Source: Geothrix sp. (GTDB taxonomy: Bacteria; Acidobacteriota; Holophagae; Holophagales; Holophagaceae). From it: a DNA stretch of 64,000 bases. A program made the position numbers and the translations under genes. The notes under the pieces were generated by a model. It saw nothing but the letters and a program-made list of their open reading frames with translations. It made no database searches and was not told the origin of the DNA. How positions within the stretch are numbered: position 1 is the stretch's first letter; each line of letters starts with the position of its first letter. This document shows positions 1 to 10,535 of the stretch, in pieces. The stretch lies in contig NZ_JAHRYQ010000001.1 of the NCBI RefSeq assembly GCF_020622065.1, positions 1,364,001 to 1,428,000 on the forward strand, given 5' to 3'.

Positions 1-300
1 GCTGATGTCGGCGGCGGGGATCCAGCGGAAGTCCTGGCCATAGATGTCGCGGTTGGCGACGCGGAACTGGATCTTCTCGGATTCTGCCCCGCGGGCGGGC
101 TCATGGCCCGTGATCTCCCCCAGGAGGGGCCCGTCAGGCGTCTGGACCTGGACGATGGGACTGGGCCAGAAGTAGCCCAGGCCCTTGGCCGCGATGAACC
201 CGGCCAAGCCGATGATCATCGCAAGACAGAAGGCGAGGACTGTGGCGGAGAGCCAGACGAAGACATCGCCTTGACGGAAGGATTCGGTCAAGCGGCTCAT
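1..300 (-). CDS. pstA: Phosphate ABC transporter permease PstA (N-terminal 100 residues, runs off the left edge)
   Basis: This is one of the two membrane subunits of the high-affinity phosphate importer PstSCAB. Reading the minus strand from ATG at 300 gives an open frame to the window edge. It starts MSRLTESFRQGDVFVW, has a first membrane span at about residues 17-38 (VWLSATVLAFCLAMIIGLAG), then a hydrophilic segment containing FWPSPIVQVQTPDGPLLGEI. A periplasmic segment straight after the first span is typical of the long PstA proteins that pair with long PstC proteins. The start codon overlaps the pstC stop by one base (TGATG), so the two are translationally coupled. The permease domain itself, and presumably pstB and phoU, lie beyond the edge. 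Confidence 0.85.
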   Translation of the reverse strand, partial: MSRLTESFRQGDVFVWLSATVLAFCLAMIIGLAGFIAAKGLGYFWPSPIVQVQTPDGPLLGEITGHEPARGAESEKIQFRVANRDIYGQDFRWIPAADIS

Positions 301-2471
301 CAGATGGACTCATAGCGGCGCCGCAGCCGCTGGCGGACCAGTTCGGCGACGGTGTTGAGGATGAAGGTGAAGATGAAGAGGAGGAAGGCCGCGAGGAAGA
401 GGATGCGGTAGAGGGTTCCATGCAGCGGGGCTTCCGGGATCTCCACGGCGATGTTGGCGCTGAGGGTGCGCATGCCGTTGAAGGGGCTCCAGTCCAGCAC
501 GGGGGTGTTGCCCGTGGCCATGAGGACGATCATCGTCTCGCCGATAGCCCGGCCCAGGCCGACCATGGTGGCGGAGAAGATGCCGGGGCTGGCCGTCGGG
601 AGCACCACGCGCCAGGCGGTCTGCCAGGGGCTGGCGCCGCAGGCGAGGCTGGCCGAGGTGAGCGAGCGGGGCACGCTCGACAGGGCGTCTTCGCTGATGG
701 TGAAAATGATCGGGATGACGGCGAACCCCATGGCGAAGCCGACCACCAGGCTGTTCCGCTGATCATAGGAGACGCCCATGGCCGACTGCAGCCAGGCGCG
801 GTAGCTGCCTCCCATCATCGTGTGCTCGACCCAGGGCCCGGCCAGGCTGGCGAGCCAGATGCCCACGAGCAGCACCGGGAACATCCAGAGCGCCTCGCGG
901 CCGGTGCCGAAGGCGTTGCGGAAGGGCTGGGGCAGGCGGCTCCAGATGGGCATGACCAGCAGGGCCAGGAAAAGGACGGCGAAGGGGTAGATGAAGACTT
1001 CCACGGCCATTTTTTCGAGCAGGGGCGCCATGACGAGGCCCGCGAGGAAGCCGAGCACCACGGAGGGCAGGGCCGCCATGATCTCCACCGTGGGCTTGAT
1101 GACATTCCGCAGGCGCGGAGAGGCCAGCTGCGAGGTGTAGAGCGCCCCGAGGACCGCCAGGGGGAACGCGAAGAGCATGGCGTACAGGGTGCCCTTGAGG
1201 GTTCCGAAGACCAGGGGCACGAGGCTGAACTTGGGTTCGAAATCGTCGGTGCCGCCCGTGCTCTGCCAGACATATTCCGCCTTCTCGTACCCCTCGTAGT
1301 GGGTCTTCCCCCACAGCAGGCCGAAGCTGACTTCCGGATGAGGGGCGCTCAGGGACCAGAGGCGCAGGGCGCCCGTGGCGGCGTTCGCATGGAGGATGAG
1401 GTCGCCCCGGGGCGCCAGGGTGGCGTGGCCGGGGCCGTCGATGCGCATGGAGAACAGCCGCCGTTCAGTTGTCAGGTGGTCCACCACGACCTGACGGGCC
1501 GTCCAACCGAGGAACCGCTTGTCGCGCTGGCTGGGCTGAAACCCCAGGACGGCTCCGTCCAGGCGGGGGAAGTGGTGGAAGGACTGGAGCTGGAAGGTTT
1601 CGTTCACCCGGACCCGCTGGAAGGCGGCGAGCTTGCCCTGAGCCCCGCCGACCAGAAGGCTGGTGTGCCCCAGCGCGAAGCCCAGGGACTGGATCGGCTC
1701 GCCGAAATCTGAGGTGGAGAGGACGCCATTCGCCTCGGGATCCACATCCAGCAGGTGGCCTTCCCGGGTTCCGATGAAGAGGTTTTTGGCGTCGCCGCTC
1801 CAGGCCGCCGCCGTGGGATGGAGCGCGGGATCGAGGGGAAGGGCCTTCCAGTCGAGGGTGCCCGTACCATCCAGGGCCGATTCGGACCAGACCAGGCCAT
1901 CGCCCCGGCGGGCGGCCACCCTCAAGGTGGTTCCGCCGGCGAGGCCTCCCCCCTCCAAGGTCTGGAAGGTCAGGATCTCGCCCACCTGCAGCCCGACCAG
2001 CCCGCCGCCCTGCCAGTGGGATTCCAGGGTCCATTGGGCAGGGTCGTTCTCCCCAGCGGGTTTCGACCAGACCATGCGGGCCAGGAAGAGCCGGTCATCG
2101 GCCCCGATGACGAGGCATTCACCCCGCGGCGTGGCGGGCGAGAGCGCCTTCCAGGGCAGAGGCGGGCCGTCCGAGGGAACGGGGAGGGGCGTTCCCTCCG
2201 GGAGCCGAAGGGCCTTCACGCCCTCTGTCCGGGAAAGGAACACCCCCGCCTTCCCGGATTCATCCAGCCACCCTGCGGCGGACTGGGGTGCCTGCAGGGT
2301 TGCGACGGACTTGGACTGGGGGGGGATGAACAGCGGAATGGCTTCCTTCAGGATGAAGAGAAGCATCGCCAGCACGGCGCCAATAATCAGAATGCCCCCA
2401 CCCGAAATGGTGAAGGCCATGAACCGATCCATGCGCTGGGCGCGGATCTGATTGGAGGGGGTGCTGGGCAT
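300..2471 (-). CDS. pstC: Phosphate ABC transporter permease PstC, long form with a large periplasmic domain
   Basis: Membrane subunit of the phosphate importer, 723 residues against roughly 300-320 for the short PstC of enteric bacteria. One N-terminal span (about residues 18-42, with GGGILIIGAVLAMLLFILKEA) is followed by a periplasmic domain of about 370 residues. That domain is rich in short beta-strand and turn stretches ending in W/F-x-G, and looks beta-propeller-like. The permease domain begins near residue 420 (GTLKGTLYAMLFAFPLAVLG) and contains the conserved cytoplasmic loop (GRAIGETMIVLMATGN) expected to contact the ATPase. It follows pstS after a stem-loop and overlaps pstA by one base. 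The long form is known from gammaproteobacteria and some other phyla; what the extra domain does is not known to me. Confidence 0.92.
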   Translation of the reverse strand: MPSTPSNQIRAQRMDRFMAFTISGGGILIIGAVLAMLLFILKEAIPLFIPPQSKSVATLQAPQSAAGWLDESGKAGVFLSRTEGVKALRLPEGTPLPVPSDGPPLPWKALSPATPRGECLVIGADDRLFLARMVWSKPAGENDPAQWTLESHWQGGGLVGLQVGEILTFQTLEGGGLAGGTTLRVAARRGDGLVWSESALDGTGTLDWKALPLDPALHPTAAAWSGDAKNLFIGTREGHLLDVDPEANGVLSTSDFGEPIQSLGFALGHTSLLVGGAQGKLAAFQRVRVNETFQLQSFHHFPRLDGAVLGFQPSQRDKRFLGWTARQVVVDHLTTERRLFSMRIDGPGHATLAPRGDLILHANAATGALRLWSLSAPHPEVSFGLLWGKTHYEGYEKAEYVWQSTGGTDDFEPKFSLVPLVFGTLKGTLYAMLFAFPLAVLGALYTSQLASPRLRNVIKPTVEIMAALPSVVLGFLAGLVMAPLLEKMAVEVFIYPFAVLFLALLVMPIWSRLPQPFRNAFGTGREALWMFPVLLVGIWLASLAGPWVEHTMMGGSYRAWLQSAMGVSYDQRNSLVVGFAMGFAVIPIIFTISEDALSSVPRSLTSASLACGASPWQTAWRVVLPTASPGIFSATMVGLGRAIGETMIVLMATGNTPVLDWSPFNGMRTLSANIAVEIPEAPLHGTLYRILFLAAFLLFIFTFILNTVAELVRQRLRRRYESI

Positions 2472-2500
2472 GGGGTCTCGTAAGAGGGGTAGGTCCGGGT

Positions 2501-2542
2501 CAAAACACAGGCGTGCCGGAGGATTCCCCCGGCACGCCTGTG
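2501..2542 (-). terminator. Stem-loop between pstS and pstC (terminator or attenuator)
   Basis: A perfect 14-bp inverted repeat has arms at 2506-2519 and 2529-2542 with a 9-base loop. Read on the minus strand it lies just downstream of the pstS stop and is followed by TTTTG. This fits an intrinsic terminator with a short U tract that lets part of the transcription through, so that the binding protein is made in excess over the permease, as in other pst operons. Confidence 0.75.
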
Positions 2543-2552
2543 CGCGACTTTG

Positions 2553-3527
2553 TTATTTCAGCTTGGCGATCTCGTCGGCTTCCATCTTGGCGGTGAGGGG
2601 GAGGAACCCGTCCTTCACGACGATCTCCTGGCCCTCCTTGCTGAGCACGAACTTCAGGAATTCGCGGGTCAGGGGATCCACGGGCTTCTTCGGGTCCTTG
2701 TTGATGTAGACATAGAGGTAACGGGACAGGGGGTACTTCCCGTTCAGGGCGTTCTCGTAGGTCGCGGCGAAGGCCATGCCGCCGTTCTTCTTCTCATCGG
2801 AGAGGGGCACGGCGCGGACGCCCGAGGTGGCGTAGCCGATGCCGCTGTAGCCGATGGCGAAGCGGTCGGAACCGACGCTCTGGACGACGGAGGAGGAACC
2901 AGGCTGTTCCTTGACGGTGTCCTTGAAGTCGCCCTTGAAGAGCGCGTGCTCCTTGAAGTATCCGTAGGTGCCGCTGGCGCTGTTGCGGCCGTAGAGGCTG
3001 ATGGTCTTGGAGGCCGCCTCGCCGGTCAGGCCGAGGTCGCCCCAGGTCTTGATGTCCTTGGCCAGCCCGCCCTTGCGGGTCTTGGAGAAGATGGCGTCAA
3101 CCTGCTGGAGGCTTAGGGACTTGACGGTGCTGTTCTTGTTCACGAACACGGCCAGCGTGTCGATGGCGACGGCCACCTTGGTGGGCTTGTAGCCGAATTT
3201 CTTCTCGAACTTGTCGATCTCCTCGTTCTTCATCTCGCGGCTCATGGGACCGAGCTGGCTGGTGCTCTCGATGAGGGCCGGAGGAGCGGTGGTCGAGCCC
3301 TTGCCTTCCACCTGGATCTTCACATTGGGGTATTTCTTGTTGAATCCCTCAACCCAATAGGCCATCAGGTTGTTCAGGGTGTCGGATCCGATGGAGTTCA
3401 GGTTCCCGCTGATCCCGGAAACCTTCTTGTAGGTGGTGACCTTGGGGTCGACCTTGACGGTCTGGGCGGTCGCGGACATTCCCACCAGAGCGGCCAGCAG
3501 GGTGCGGGCCAGGACTTGCATTCTCAT
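2553..3527 (-). CDS. pstS: Periplasmic phosphate-binding protein PstS
   Basis: Substrate-binding protein of the Pst importer, 324 residues. A signal peptide (MRMQVLARTLLAALVGMSATAQ) should be cleaved near residue 22. The mature protein has typical PstS elements: a GSDTL segment near the N-terminus (GNLNSIGSDTLNNLM), GKGSTTAPPALIESTSQLGP, and GRNSASGTYGYFKEHAL, the class of loops that hold the phosphate oxyanion through serine, threonine and arginine. An AGGAGG ribosome site lies 7 bases upstream of the ATG. It is first in the operon and is separated from pstC by a stem-loop. Expression is probably phosphate-regulated, see the candidate Pho box. Confidence 0.95.
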   Translation of the reverse strand: MRMQVLARTLLAALVGMSATAQTVKVDPKVTTYKKVSGISGNLNSIGSDTLNNLMAYWVEGFNKKYPNVKIQVEGKGSTTAPPALIESTSQLGPMSREMKNEEIDKFEKKFGYKPTKVAVAIDTLAVFVNKNSTVKSLSLQQVDAIFSKTRKGGLAKDIKTWGDLGLTGEAASKTISLYGRNSASGTYGYFKEHALFKGDFKDTVKEQPGSSSVVQSVGSDRFAIGYSGIGYATSGVRAVPLSDEKKNGGMAFAATYENALNGKYPLSRYLYVYINKDPKKPVDPLTREFLKFVLSKEGQEIVVKDGFLPLTAKMEADEIAKLK

Positions 3528-3588
3528 CGATGCCTCCTCGTATGGGTTCGACTCTGGGGGCCGGAGGTGAAGGTCCCTGGCTCGGGTT

Positions 3589-3606
3589 GTGACATCCGTG
3601 TAACTT
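3589..3606 (-). promoter_or_regulatory. Degenerate Pho-box-like element upstream of pstS
   Basis: On the minus strand the bases read AAGTTACACGGATGTCAC. The downstream half TGTCAC matches the PhoB half-site; the segment 11 bases upstream (AGTTA) matches only three of five core positions. It lies about 60 bases ahead of the pstS start, a plausible operator position. The match is weak and rests mainly on the neighbouring gene. Confidence 0.3.
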
Positions 3607-3621
3607 CGTCGGGGCCTGTAT

Positions 3622-3655
3622 CCGGGGGGCTGGGCGCTCTTTGCTTGCCCCCCGG
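3622..3655. repeat. Inverted repeat in the pstS / RNase E/G divergent intergenic region
   Basis: Nine-base arms CCGGGGGGC (3622-3630) and GCCCCCCGG (3647-3655) flank a 16-base spacer. The gap between the two divergent genes, 3528-3874, is the longest non-coding stretch in the window. Besides this repeat and the weak Pho-box-like site nearer pstS I see no RNA gene or ORF with its own ribosome site in it. The hairpin could form in the pstS leader transcript or be an operator; the sequence does not decide. Confidence 0.4.
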
Positions 3656-3874
3656 GGAATAAGTGGGTTTAATGACTGAAGATCCTGCGGGCAAATCGAG
3701 GCCACGCCCTTTGCTTTCGCGGATTGCGACCATCCCTTTTATTCCCTACCGGGTGGCCGAAGACAGGGCAGGGCCCCCTTCGGTTTCCCGACCTCCCATC
3801 CCGAATCCAACCCCATGCAAGGCCGCCGCGCACACCCTGCGCCAGCCGCAGCCCTGGGAACCACAGGAGAATCC

Positions 3875-6079
3875 TTGAATCCCAAGAAAACGATGATGAT
3901 CAACGCCACCGATCCGGAAGAGATCCGCGTGGCCACCCTGATCGACGGCGTCCTGTTCGATTACGATGTCGAGTTCCTCCACAACGAGAAGATCAAAGGC
4001 AACCTCTACAAGGCCAGGGTCGTCCGCGTGGACACCAGCCTCCAGGCCGCCTTCGTCCACTTCGGCGGCCAGAAGAACGGCTTCCTGCCCCTCGGGGAGC
4101 TCCCCCGGGAGATGAGCGGCGACGGTCGCCGGGGCCGCATCCAGGATGTCCTCCAGCGGGACCAGGAGATCCTGGTCCAGGCCGTGCGCGAGGAACTGGG
4201 CAGCAAGGGCGCCATGATGACCGGCCAGATCAGCCTGGCGGGCCGCTACCTGGTGATCACCCCCGGGAATCCCGTCAACGGCATCAGCCGCAAGATCGAG
4301 AGCACCGAGGAGCGCCGCCACTTCAAGCAGCTCGTCGACACCCTGGAGATCCCCGAGGACATCGGCGTGATCGTCCGCACTGCCAGTCTGGGCGTGACGA
4401 AGGAGGACTTCGAGCGCGACCTGGAGTACCTGCTGGACACCTACAAGGAAGTGCTGAACCGCTACAAGCACCGCCATGGTCCCGGGCTCGTGTGGCAGGA
4501 GGACGATGTCGTCACCCGCACCCTGCGCGACACCTTCAGCGCCGATGTGGAGGAAGTGCAGATCGACGACCTGGACACCTTCCACGCCGCCCAGTCCTTC
4601 TTCAAGCGCACCATGCCCCAGCACCTTGATGTGCTGAAGCACTACACGGGCAAGAAGCCCCTCTTCACCCGCTACCAGCTGGAAGAGCAGATCGACCGCG
4701 TCTACGGCCGGAAGGTGCCCCTGCCCAGCGGCGGCGCCCTGGTGCTGGATCAGACCGAGGCCCTCGTGGCCATCGATGTGAACAGCGGCAAGACCTCTGG
4801 CGATGGCGTGGAGGACATGGCCTTCAAGACCAACATGGAAGCCGCAGAGGAAGTGGCCCGCCAGCTGCGCCTGCGCGACCTGGCCGGCCTCATCGCCATC
4901 GACTTCATCGACATGAAGCGCGAATCCCACATCCGCTCCGTCCAGGACAAGCTGGTGGATTGCCTCAAGGCCGACAAGGCGCGCATGGAGGTGGGGAAGA
5001 TCAACCGCTTCGGCGTGCTGGTCATGACCCGCCAGCGCATCCGCCCGAGCCTGCAGCATGTGAACCACGAGTCCTGCCCCACCTGCGCCGGCACCGGCAA
5101 GGTGAAGACCATCGAGGCGATGGCGCTCTCCGTGGTCCGCAAGCTCCATGGCATCCTGGCCAAGGGCGGCATCGGGGAGATCCGCGTGAAGCTGGCCCCT
5201 GCCATCGCCGCCGCGGTGCTCAACGAGAAGCGCAGCGACCTGACTCAGATGGAAGAGGAGAGCGGCGCGAAGATCCTCATCCTGGCCGATTGGTCCATGG
5301 GCTACGGCGAGATGGCCGCCGAGATCGAGCGCGCCGAGGAAGCCCCGGCCGAGAAGCCGACCGCTTCCAAGCCGCACCGGGAGAAGGGCGCTCCGGAAGA
5401 GGAGACCGTGGTGCTGGGCGGCGACAGCCCCATCTCCTTCGACAAGGCTCTGGGCGAAAGCGCCAAGGAGGCCAAGAAGGAAGCCTTCAAATACGACCGC
5501 CGCGACCTGCAGCGGGCGGCCCTGGACGAGCGGGAACGCCTGCGGGCCCTGTTCGAGAGCGCCAAGCCTGAGGACGAGGAGTCCGAGGAGGGGGCCGAGG
5601 AACCTGGCGACGAGGCCAAGGGCGAAGGTGCCAAGCGCAAGCGCCGCCGGCGGCGGCGCAAGGGCGGAGCGGAGCGGAATGGCGAGGGCACGGCCCCGGC
5701 CGAACCCCGTGAGGACCGATCGGAATCCACCCCCCAGCCCGAACCTCCGAAGGTCACGGCGGATCTGGTGGCCAGCCTGCTGACTCCCAGCCCCCGTCCG
5801 CGGATCGGCGCCGCAGCTCCGGTCCTGGCCGCGCCCGAAGCGCCCGCGGACTCGGCCAAGCCCAAGCGCACCCCTCGCGCGAAGGTGACTTCGGCGCCCG
5901 AACCCGTCGCGGTTCCCGCTCCCGAGCCGGCCGTGACGGCGGAAGGTCCTGCGAAGAAGAAGGCCGCACCCAAGGCCAAGGTCCCCAAGGCGCCCGCCAA
6001 GAAGGCCGACAAGGCCGAGACGGCGGAAGAAGCGCCCAAGCCCAAGACGACCCGGGCCAAGAAGGCTAAGGCCGAGTAA
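3875..6079 (+). CDS. Ribonuclease E/G family endoribonuclease with long charged tail
   Basis: Endonuclease for rRNA maturation and mRNA decay, 734 residues. I chose the TTG at 3875 because AGGAG (3865-3869) sits 5 bases upstream and the protein then begins MNPKKTMMINATDPEE, close to other family members; an in-frame ATG at 3815 lacks a ribosome site. An S1 domain lies at about residues 35-115. Metal-binding Asp301 (AIDVNSGKTSG) and Asp343 (IDFIDM) and zinc-link Cys401/Cys404 (CPTCAGTG) are present, so the catalytic core is intact. From about residue 490 the protein is disordered: acidic, then an Arg block (KRKRRRRRRKGG), then Pro/Ala/Lys repeats resembling histone H1 tails. In RNase E such tails bind RNA and degradosome partners. 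RNase G usually lacks one, so the architecture is nearer RNase E. Confidence 0.93.
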   Translation: MNPKKTMMINATDPEEIRVATLIDGVLFDYDVEFLHNEKIKGNLYKARVVRVDTSLQAAFVHFGGQKNGFLPLGELPREMSGDGRRGRIQDVLQRDQEILVQAVREELGSKGAMMTGQISLAGRYLVITPGNPVNGISRKIESTEERRHFKQLVDTLEIPEDIGVIVRTASLGVTKEDFERDLEYLLDTYKEVLNRYKHRHGPGLVWQEDDVVTRTLRDTFSADVEEVQIDDLDTFHAAQSFFKRTMPQHLDVLKHYTGKKPLFTRYQLEEQIDRVYGRKVPLPSGGALVLDQTEALVAIDVNSGKTSGDGVEDMAFKTNMEAAEEVARQLRLRDLAGLIAIDFIDMKRESHIRSVQDKLVDCLKADKARMEVGKINRFGVLVMTRQRIRPSLQHVNHESCPTCAGTGKVKTIEAMALSVVRKLHGILAKGGIGEIRVKLAPAIAAAVLNEKRSDLTQMEEESGAKILILADWSMGYGEMAAEIERAEEAPAEKPTASKPHREKGAPEEETVVLGGDSPISFDKALGESAKEAKKEAFKYDRRDLQRAALDERERLRALFESAKPEDEESEEGAEEPGDEAKGEGAKRKRRRRRRKGGAERNGEGTAPAEPREDRSESTPQPEPPKVTADLVASLLTPSPRPRIGAAAPVLAAPEAPADSAKPKRTPRAKVTSAPEPVAVPAPEPAVTAEGPAKKKAAPKAKVPKAPAKKADKAETAEEAPKPKTTRAKKAKAE

Positions 6080-6085
6080 CCGGCC

Positions 6086-6808
6086 GTGTCCCTCTACTGG
6101 CTGGCCCCTCTCGCCTCCCTCGCCACCCTCCTGGGTGGCTGGGGCGTGGTGCGGTTCCTCCAGGGGCGCGCCCAGTTCATGCGCCTTCTTTCAGGTGTGG
6201 CGGCGGGCTACCTGCTTTCCGTCACGGTGGTCCGCATCATCCCTGAGTGTCTGGAAGCCAAGGGCGGGGAGTCCAATGCCCTGTGGGTCCTGGCGGGCTA
6301 TCTGCTCGTCCATGTGATGGAGCACGGCATCACGCTCCACTTCCACTACGGCGAGGAAACCCACAAGGATGGGTCGCCCCTCAGCGGGGTGCTTGCCCTG
6401 ATCGGGTTGTCCCTGCACAGCCTCATGGACGGCGTGGCCATTGCGGCGGCCCTGGCCACCCACAGCAACCTCGGCCCGCTGGTGGTGCTCGGCATCCTGT
6501 TCCACCGCATCCCCGAAGGCGGCACCATCGCCTCGATCTTCCTGGTGCGTGGCTTCGGGAACCGGGGCGCCCTTCTCGCGGCGGGCACCTTGGCCCTGGC
6601 CGCCCTCGTGGGCTCGGCCGGCCAGTCCCTCCTGAACCTCCCCACGGGGCCGGTCCTGGGGCTCACGGCCGGGCTGGCGCTCTATGTGGCCAGCTCGGAT
6701 CTGCTGCCGGAGGTGCAGAAGGTATCAGGGTTCCGGAGCACGGTGGCCCTGCTTTCCGGCGTGGGGATCTTCCTGCTCAGCGCGCGGCTGCTGCCGCACC
6801 ATCACTGA
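6086..6808 (+). CDS. ZIP family metal transporter
   Basis: Predicted inner-membrane divalent metal (zinc-type) transporter, 240 residues, GTG start 6 bases after the RNase gene. Several membrane spans are visible. The two metal-binding helices carry HSLMDGVAIAAAL and HRIPEGGTIASI, matching the HxxxDG and HxxPEG signatures of ZIP proteins. A short histidine-containing loop (HGITLHFHYGEETH) precedes them. No metal-responsive operator is evident, and it is probably co-transcribed with its neighbours. The exact metal cannot be told from sequence. Confidence 0.87.
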   Translation: MSLYWLAPLASLATLLGGWGVVRFLQGRAQFMRLLSGVAAGYLLSVTVVRIIPECLEAKGGESNALWVLAGYLLVHVMEHGITLHFHYGEETHKDGSPLSGVLALIGLSLHSLMDGVAIAAALATHSNLGPLVVLGILFHRIPEGGTIASIFLVRGFGNRGALLAAGTLALAALVGSAGQSLLNLPTGPVLGLTAGLALYVASSDLLPEVQKVSGFRSTVALLSGVGIFLLSARLLPHHH

Positions 6809-6815
6809 CCCCCTC

Positions 6816-9111
6816 ATGACCATCCCCGGGAAGACCCGAGGTCTGCTGCTGGGGGCCCTGCCGTGCTTGCTGGCGGCGCAGGGCCCGCCCCTCATTCCGG
6901 TTCCCGCGCCGCTGGAGGCGCCCACCCTGGCGGAGCTGCTTCCCCTGAGGCCATTCCAGGTCGAGTCGGGCCCGGGCCTTTCCCGCGTGCCCTTCGACTG
7001 GCGCGGGGAGCGGGTCCGGGAACAGGGAGATGTCTGGATCCTCGAGCAGGGCGCCATCCAGGCCGAGGGCCTGCTGCTCCTGGCGGACCACATTGAGTAC
7101 CGCATTTCCGAAGGACGCCTGGTGGCCCAGGGCCACATCCGCCTGGAGGGCCCCGGGCTGCGCCTGCGCAGCGAGCGACTGGAGATGGACTGGGAACGGC
7201 GGTCCGGCGAGGCCTGGGCGCTCCAGATGGACCTGCCGCCGACCTGGACCCTCCGCTCCTCCCATGTGGCCTTCACGACCCTGCGGACCTGGTCCTTCGA
7301 TAGTGTGGAATTGAGTCCCTGTCCGGAGGAGCGGCCTGGCTGGAAGGCGCGGCTCTCGTCCCTGAAAGTGGATCTCGACGGCTTCGCGACCCTGTGGAAT
7401 GCCCGGGTCCAGATGGGGCCCGTGCCCATCTTCTACCTGCCCTACGCCCTCTATCCGGCCCAGGCGGAACGGACCTCGGGCCTGCTGCCTCCGAAGCTGG
7501 GACTCTCGAGCGCCTTTGGATCCACCCTGGGGCTTTCGTACTACCAGGTGCTGGGAAGCTCAGCGGATGCCACCCTCGCGCCGGAATACTTCAGCAAGGA
7601 GGGCGTCCTCTGGGGCGGTGAGATGCGCTGGCGGCCGGACCTGACCCATCAGGGCAGCCTGTCCGGGCAGACGATCCACCAGCGCAGCCTCGACACCCAT
7701 CGCTATCGCTACTCCCTGAACGAGGTCTGGCAGCGGGAAGACGGCTGGCAGCTGACCGCCGATGTGAACCAGGCCTCGGACAACCTGGTGGATGCGGACT
7801 TCGGCAAGGGCATCGGCTACCTGGGGGCCACCACCTTCGATTCGGCCCTCTACCTGGGGCGCAGCTTCACCTTCGGCAGCCTCAGCCTCTCGGCAGCGGA
7901 GCAGCGGAGCTTCTTCTTCACGACGGATCAGGGCGATCCCTTCTACAGCCCTGATTTTCCCGCCTCCCTCCGGCGGCAGACCCTGCCCCAGGGGGAGTTC
8001 CGGTTCTTCCCGGTGGCGCTGGGCGCGCAGCTCTACCTGGACGGCGGGGTGCGACTGGGGCGCTTCGCCTACCGCGTCGAAGGCAGCACCACCACGCCCG
8101 ACCGGGCCTACGCCTGGGACCGCCAGGACACCAACACGCGCCTGCACGGGCGCCTGGGCCAGTGGGGTCCCTTCCGCGCCGACCTCGAGATCATGGGCCG
8201 CGCCACCCACTACAGCGCCTCGCTGAGCTCCCCGGTCTTCGATGCGGAGGGGGGAAGCAGCGACACGGCGGTGAATCCCGCCACCAGCCCCTTCCAGGTG
8301 GATGGCGCGGCGGCGACGCGGTTCCTGGCCTCGGGGCACCTCCGCCTCTCGGGCCCCCAGGTGGGCCGGAGCTTCAAGGACTTCTCGCTCTTCGGCTACA
8401 AGGGTGAATTGAAGCATGTGGCGGAACCCTATTTCGGCTTCACCGAAACCAGCCGGTACTCGGAGGCCGGCGCCCTGCCGCGCTTCGACACCGTGGACTC
8501 CTTTCCGGGCGTCAACGAGAGCGCCTCCGGCGAGCGGAGCATCGAACTGGGACTGAAACAGCACATCCTGGGCCGCCCGGGCTCGGGTTCAGGCTTCGCC
8601 GATCTTGCGCGTCTGCGGATCGCCACCCGCTATCACGCCTCGCCCATCATCCTCAGCGATGGCCGCTACAAGAAGGGCTGGTCCAGCGTGGACACGGACC
8701 TGGATGTGGAGCCCGACGAGCGCCTTCGAATCAGCCTCCGCCGGTCCTCGGACCTGGGTGCCGGAGGCTCCGACAATGCCCTGAGCCTGGATGTGAAGGC
8801 CCAGGATGGGAGCCGCTTCAACCTGGCCTACTTCTCCACGGGCATCAACCGCTTCCTGGTGCGGCAGAAGGGCCTGCAGGTGGGTGGCGTCCAGCGCTTC
8901 TGGGATGACCGCCTCCGCCTGGAGTTCAGCGCCAACTACGACTTCCACCAGAGCGGCTTCGCTTCCAGCCAGGTGGCCCTGGCCTATGTGGAACCCTGCG
9001 TGGCCTATGTGCTGAAGTTCACCCATGTGGCCGTGAACAAGGCCCTGGTCTCCGGGGGGCGGGAGGACCGCATCGATCTGACGCTGACCCTGAGGGGCCT
9101 GGGCGACCTCT

Positions 9112-9128
<17 letters not shown>
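6816..9128 (+). CDS. lptD: LPS-assembly outer membrane protein LptD
   Basis: Outer-membrane beta-barrel that inserts lipopolysaccharide into the outer leaflet, 770 residues. I start it at ATG 6816, 7 bases after the preceding stop, because this gives a signal peptide (MTIPGKTRGLLLGALPCLLAAQG); the frame stays open upstream but only over the ZIP gene. The N-terminal beta-jellyroll (OstA-like) domain is at about residues 75-135 (ADHIEYRISEGRLVAQGHIR), followed by the barrel. The barrel has alternating aromatic strands, FYLPYALYP, and a C-terminal phenylalanine-rich strand (LFSFRR end). Cysteines are few, so the disulfide arrangement of the E. coli protein is not obviously conserved. The last 17 bases overlap the end of the convergent GGDEF gene. 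Confidence 0.88.
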
Positions 9129-10488
<1,360 letters not shown>

Positions 10489-10535
10489 GGGGGCCGTAGG
10501 CGGAAGCCCCCATGGTAGTGCAGTTCATTGACTGA

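Noticed and set aside
3746-5377. 543-codon frame antisense to the RNase gene
   Set aside because: Low-complexity His/Leu/Ala composition, no ribosome site, lies entirely within a gene with clear catalytic motifs.
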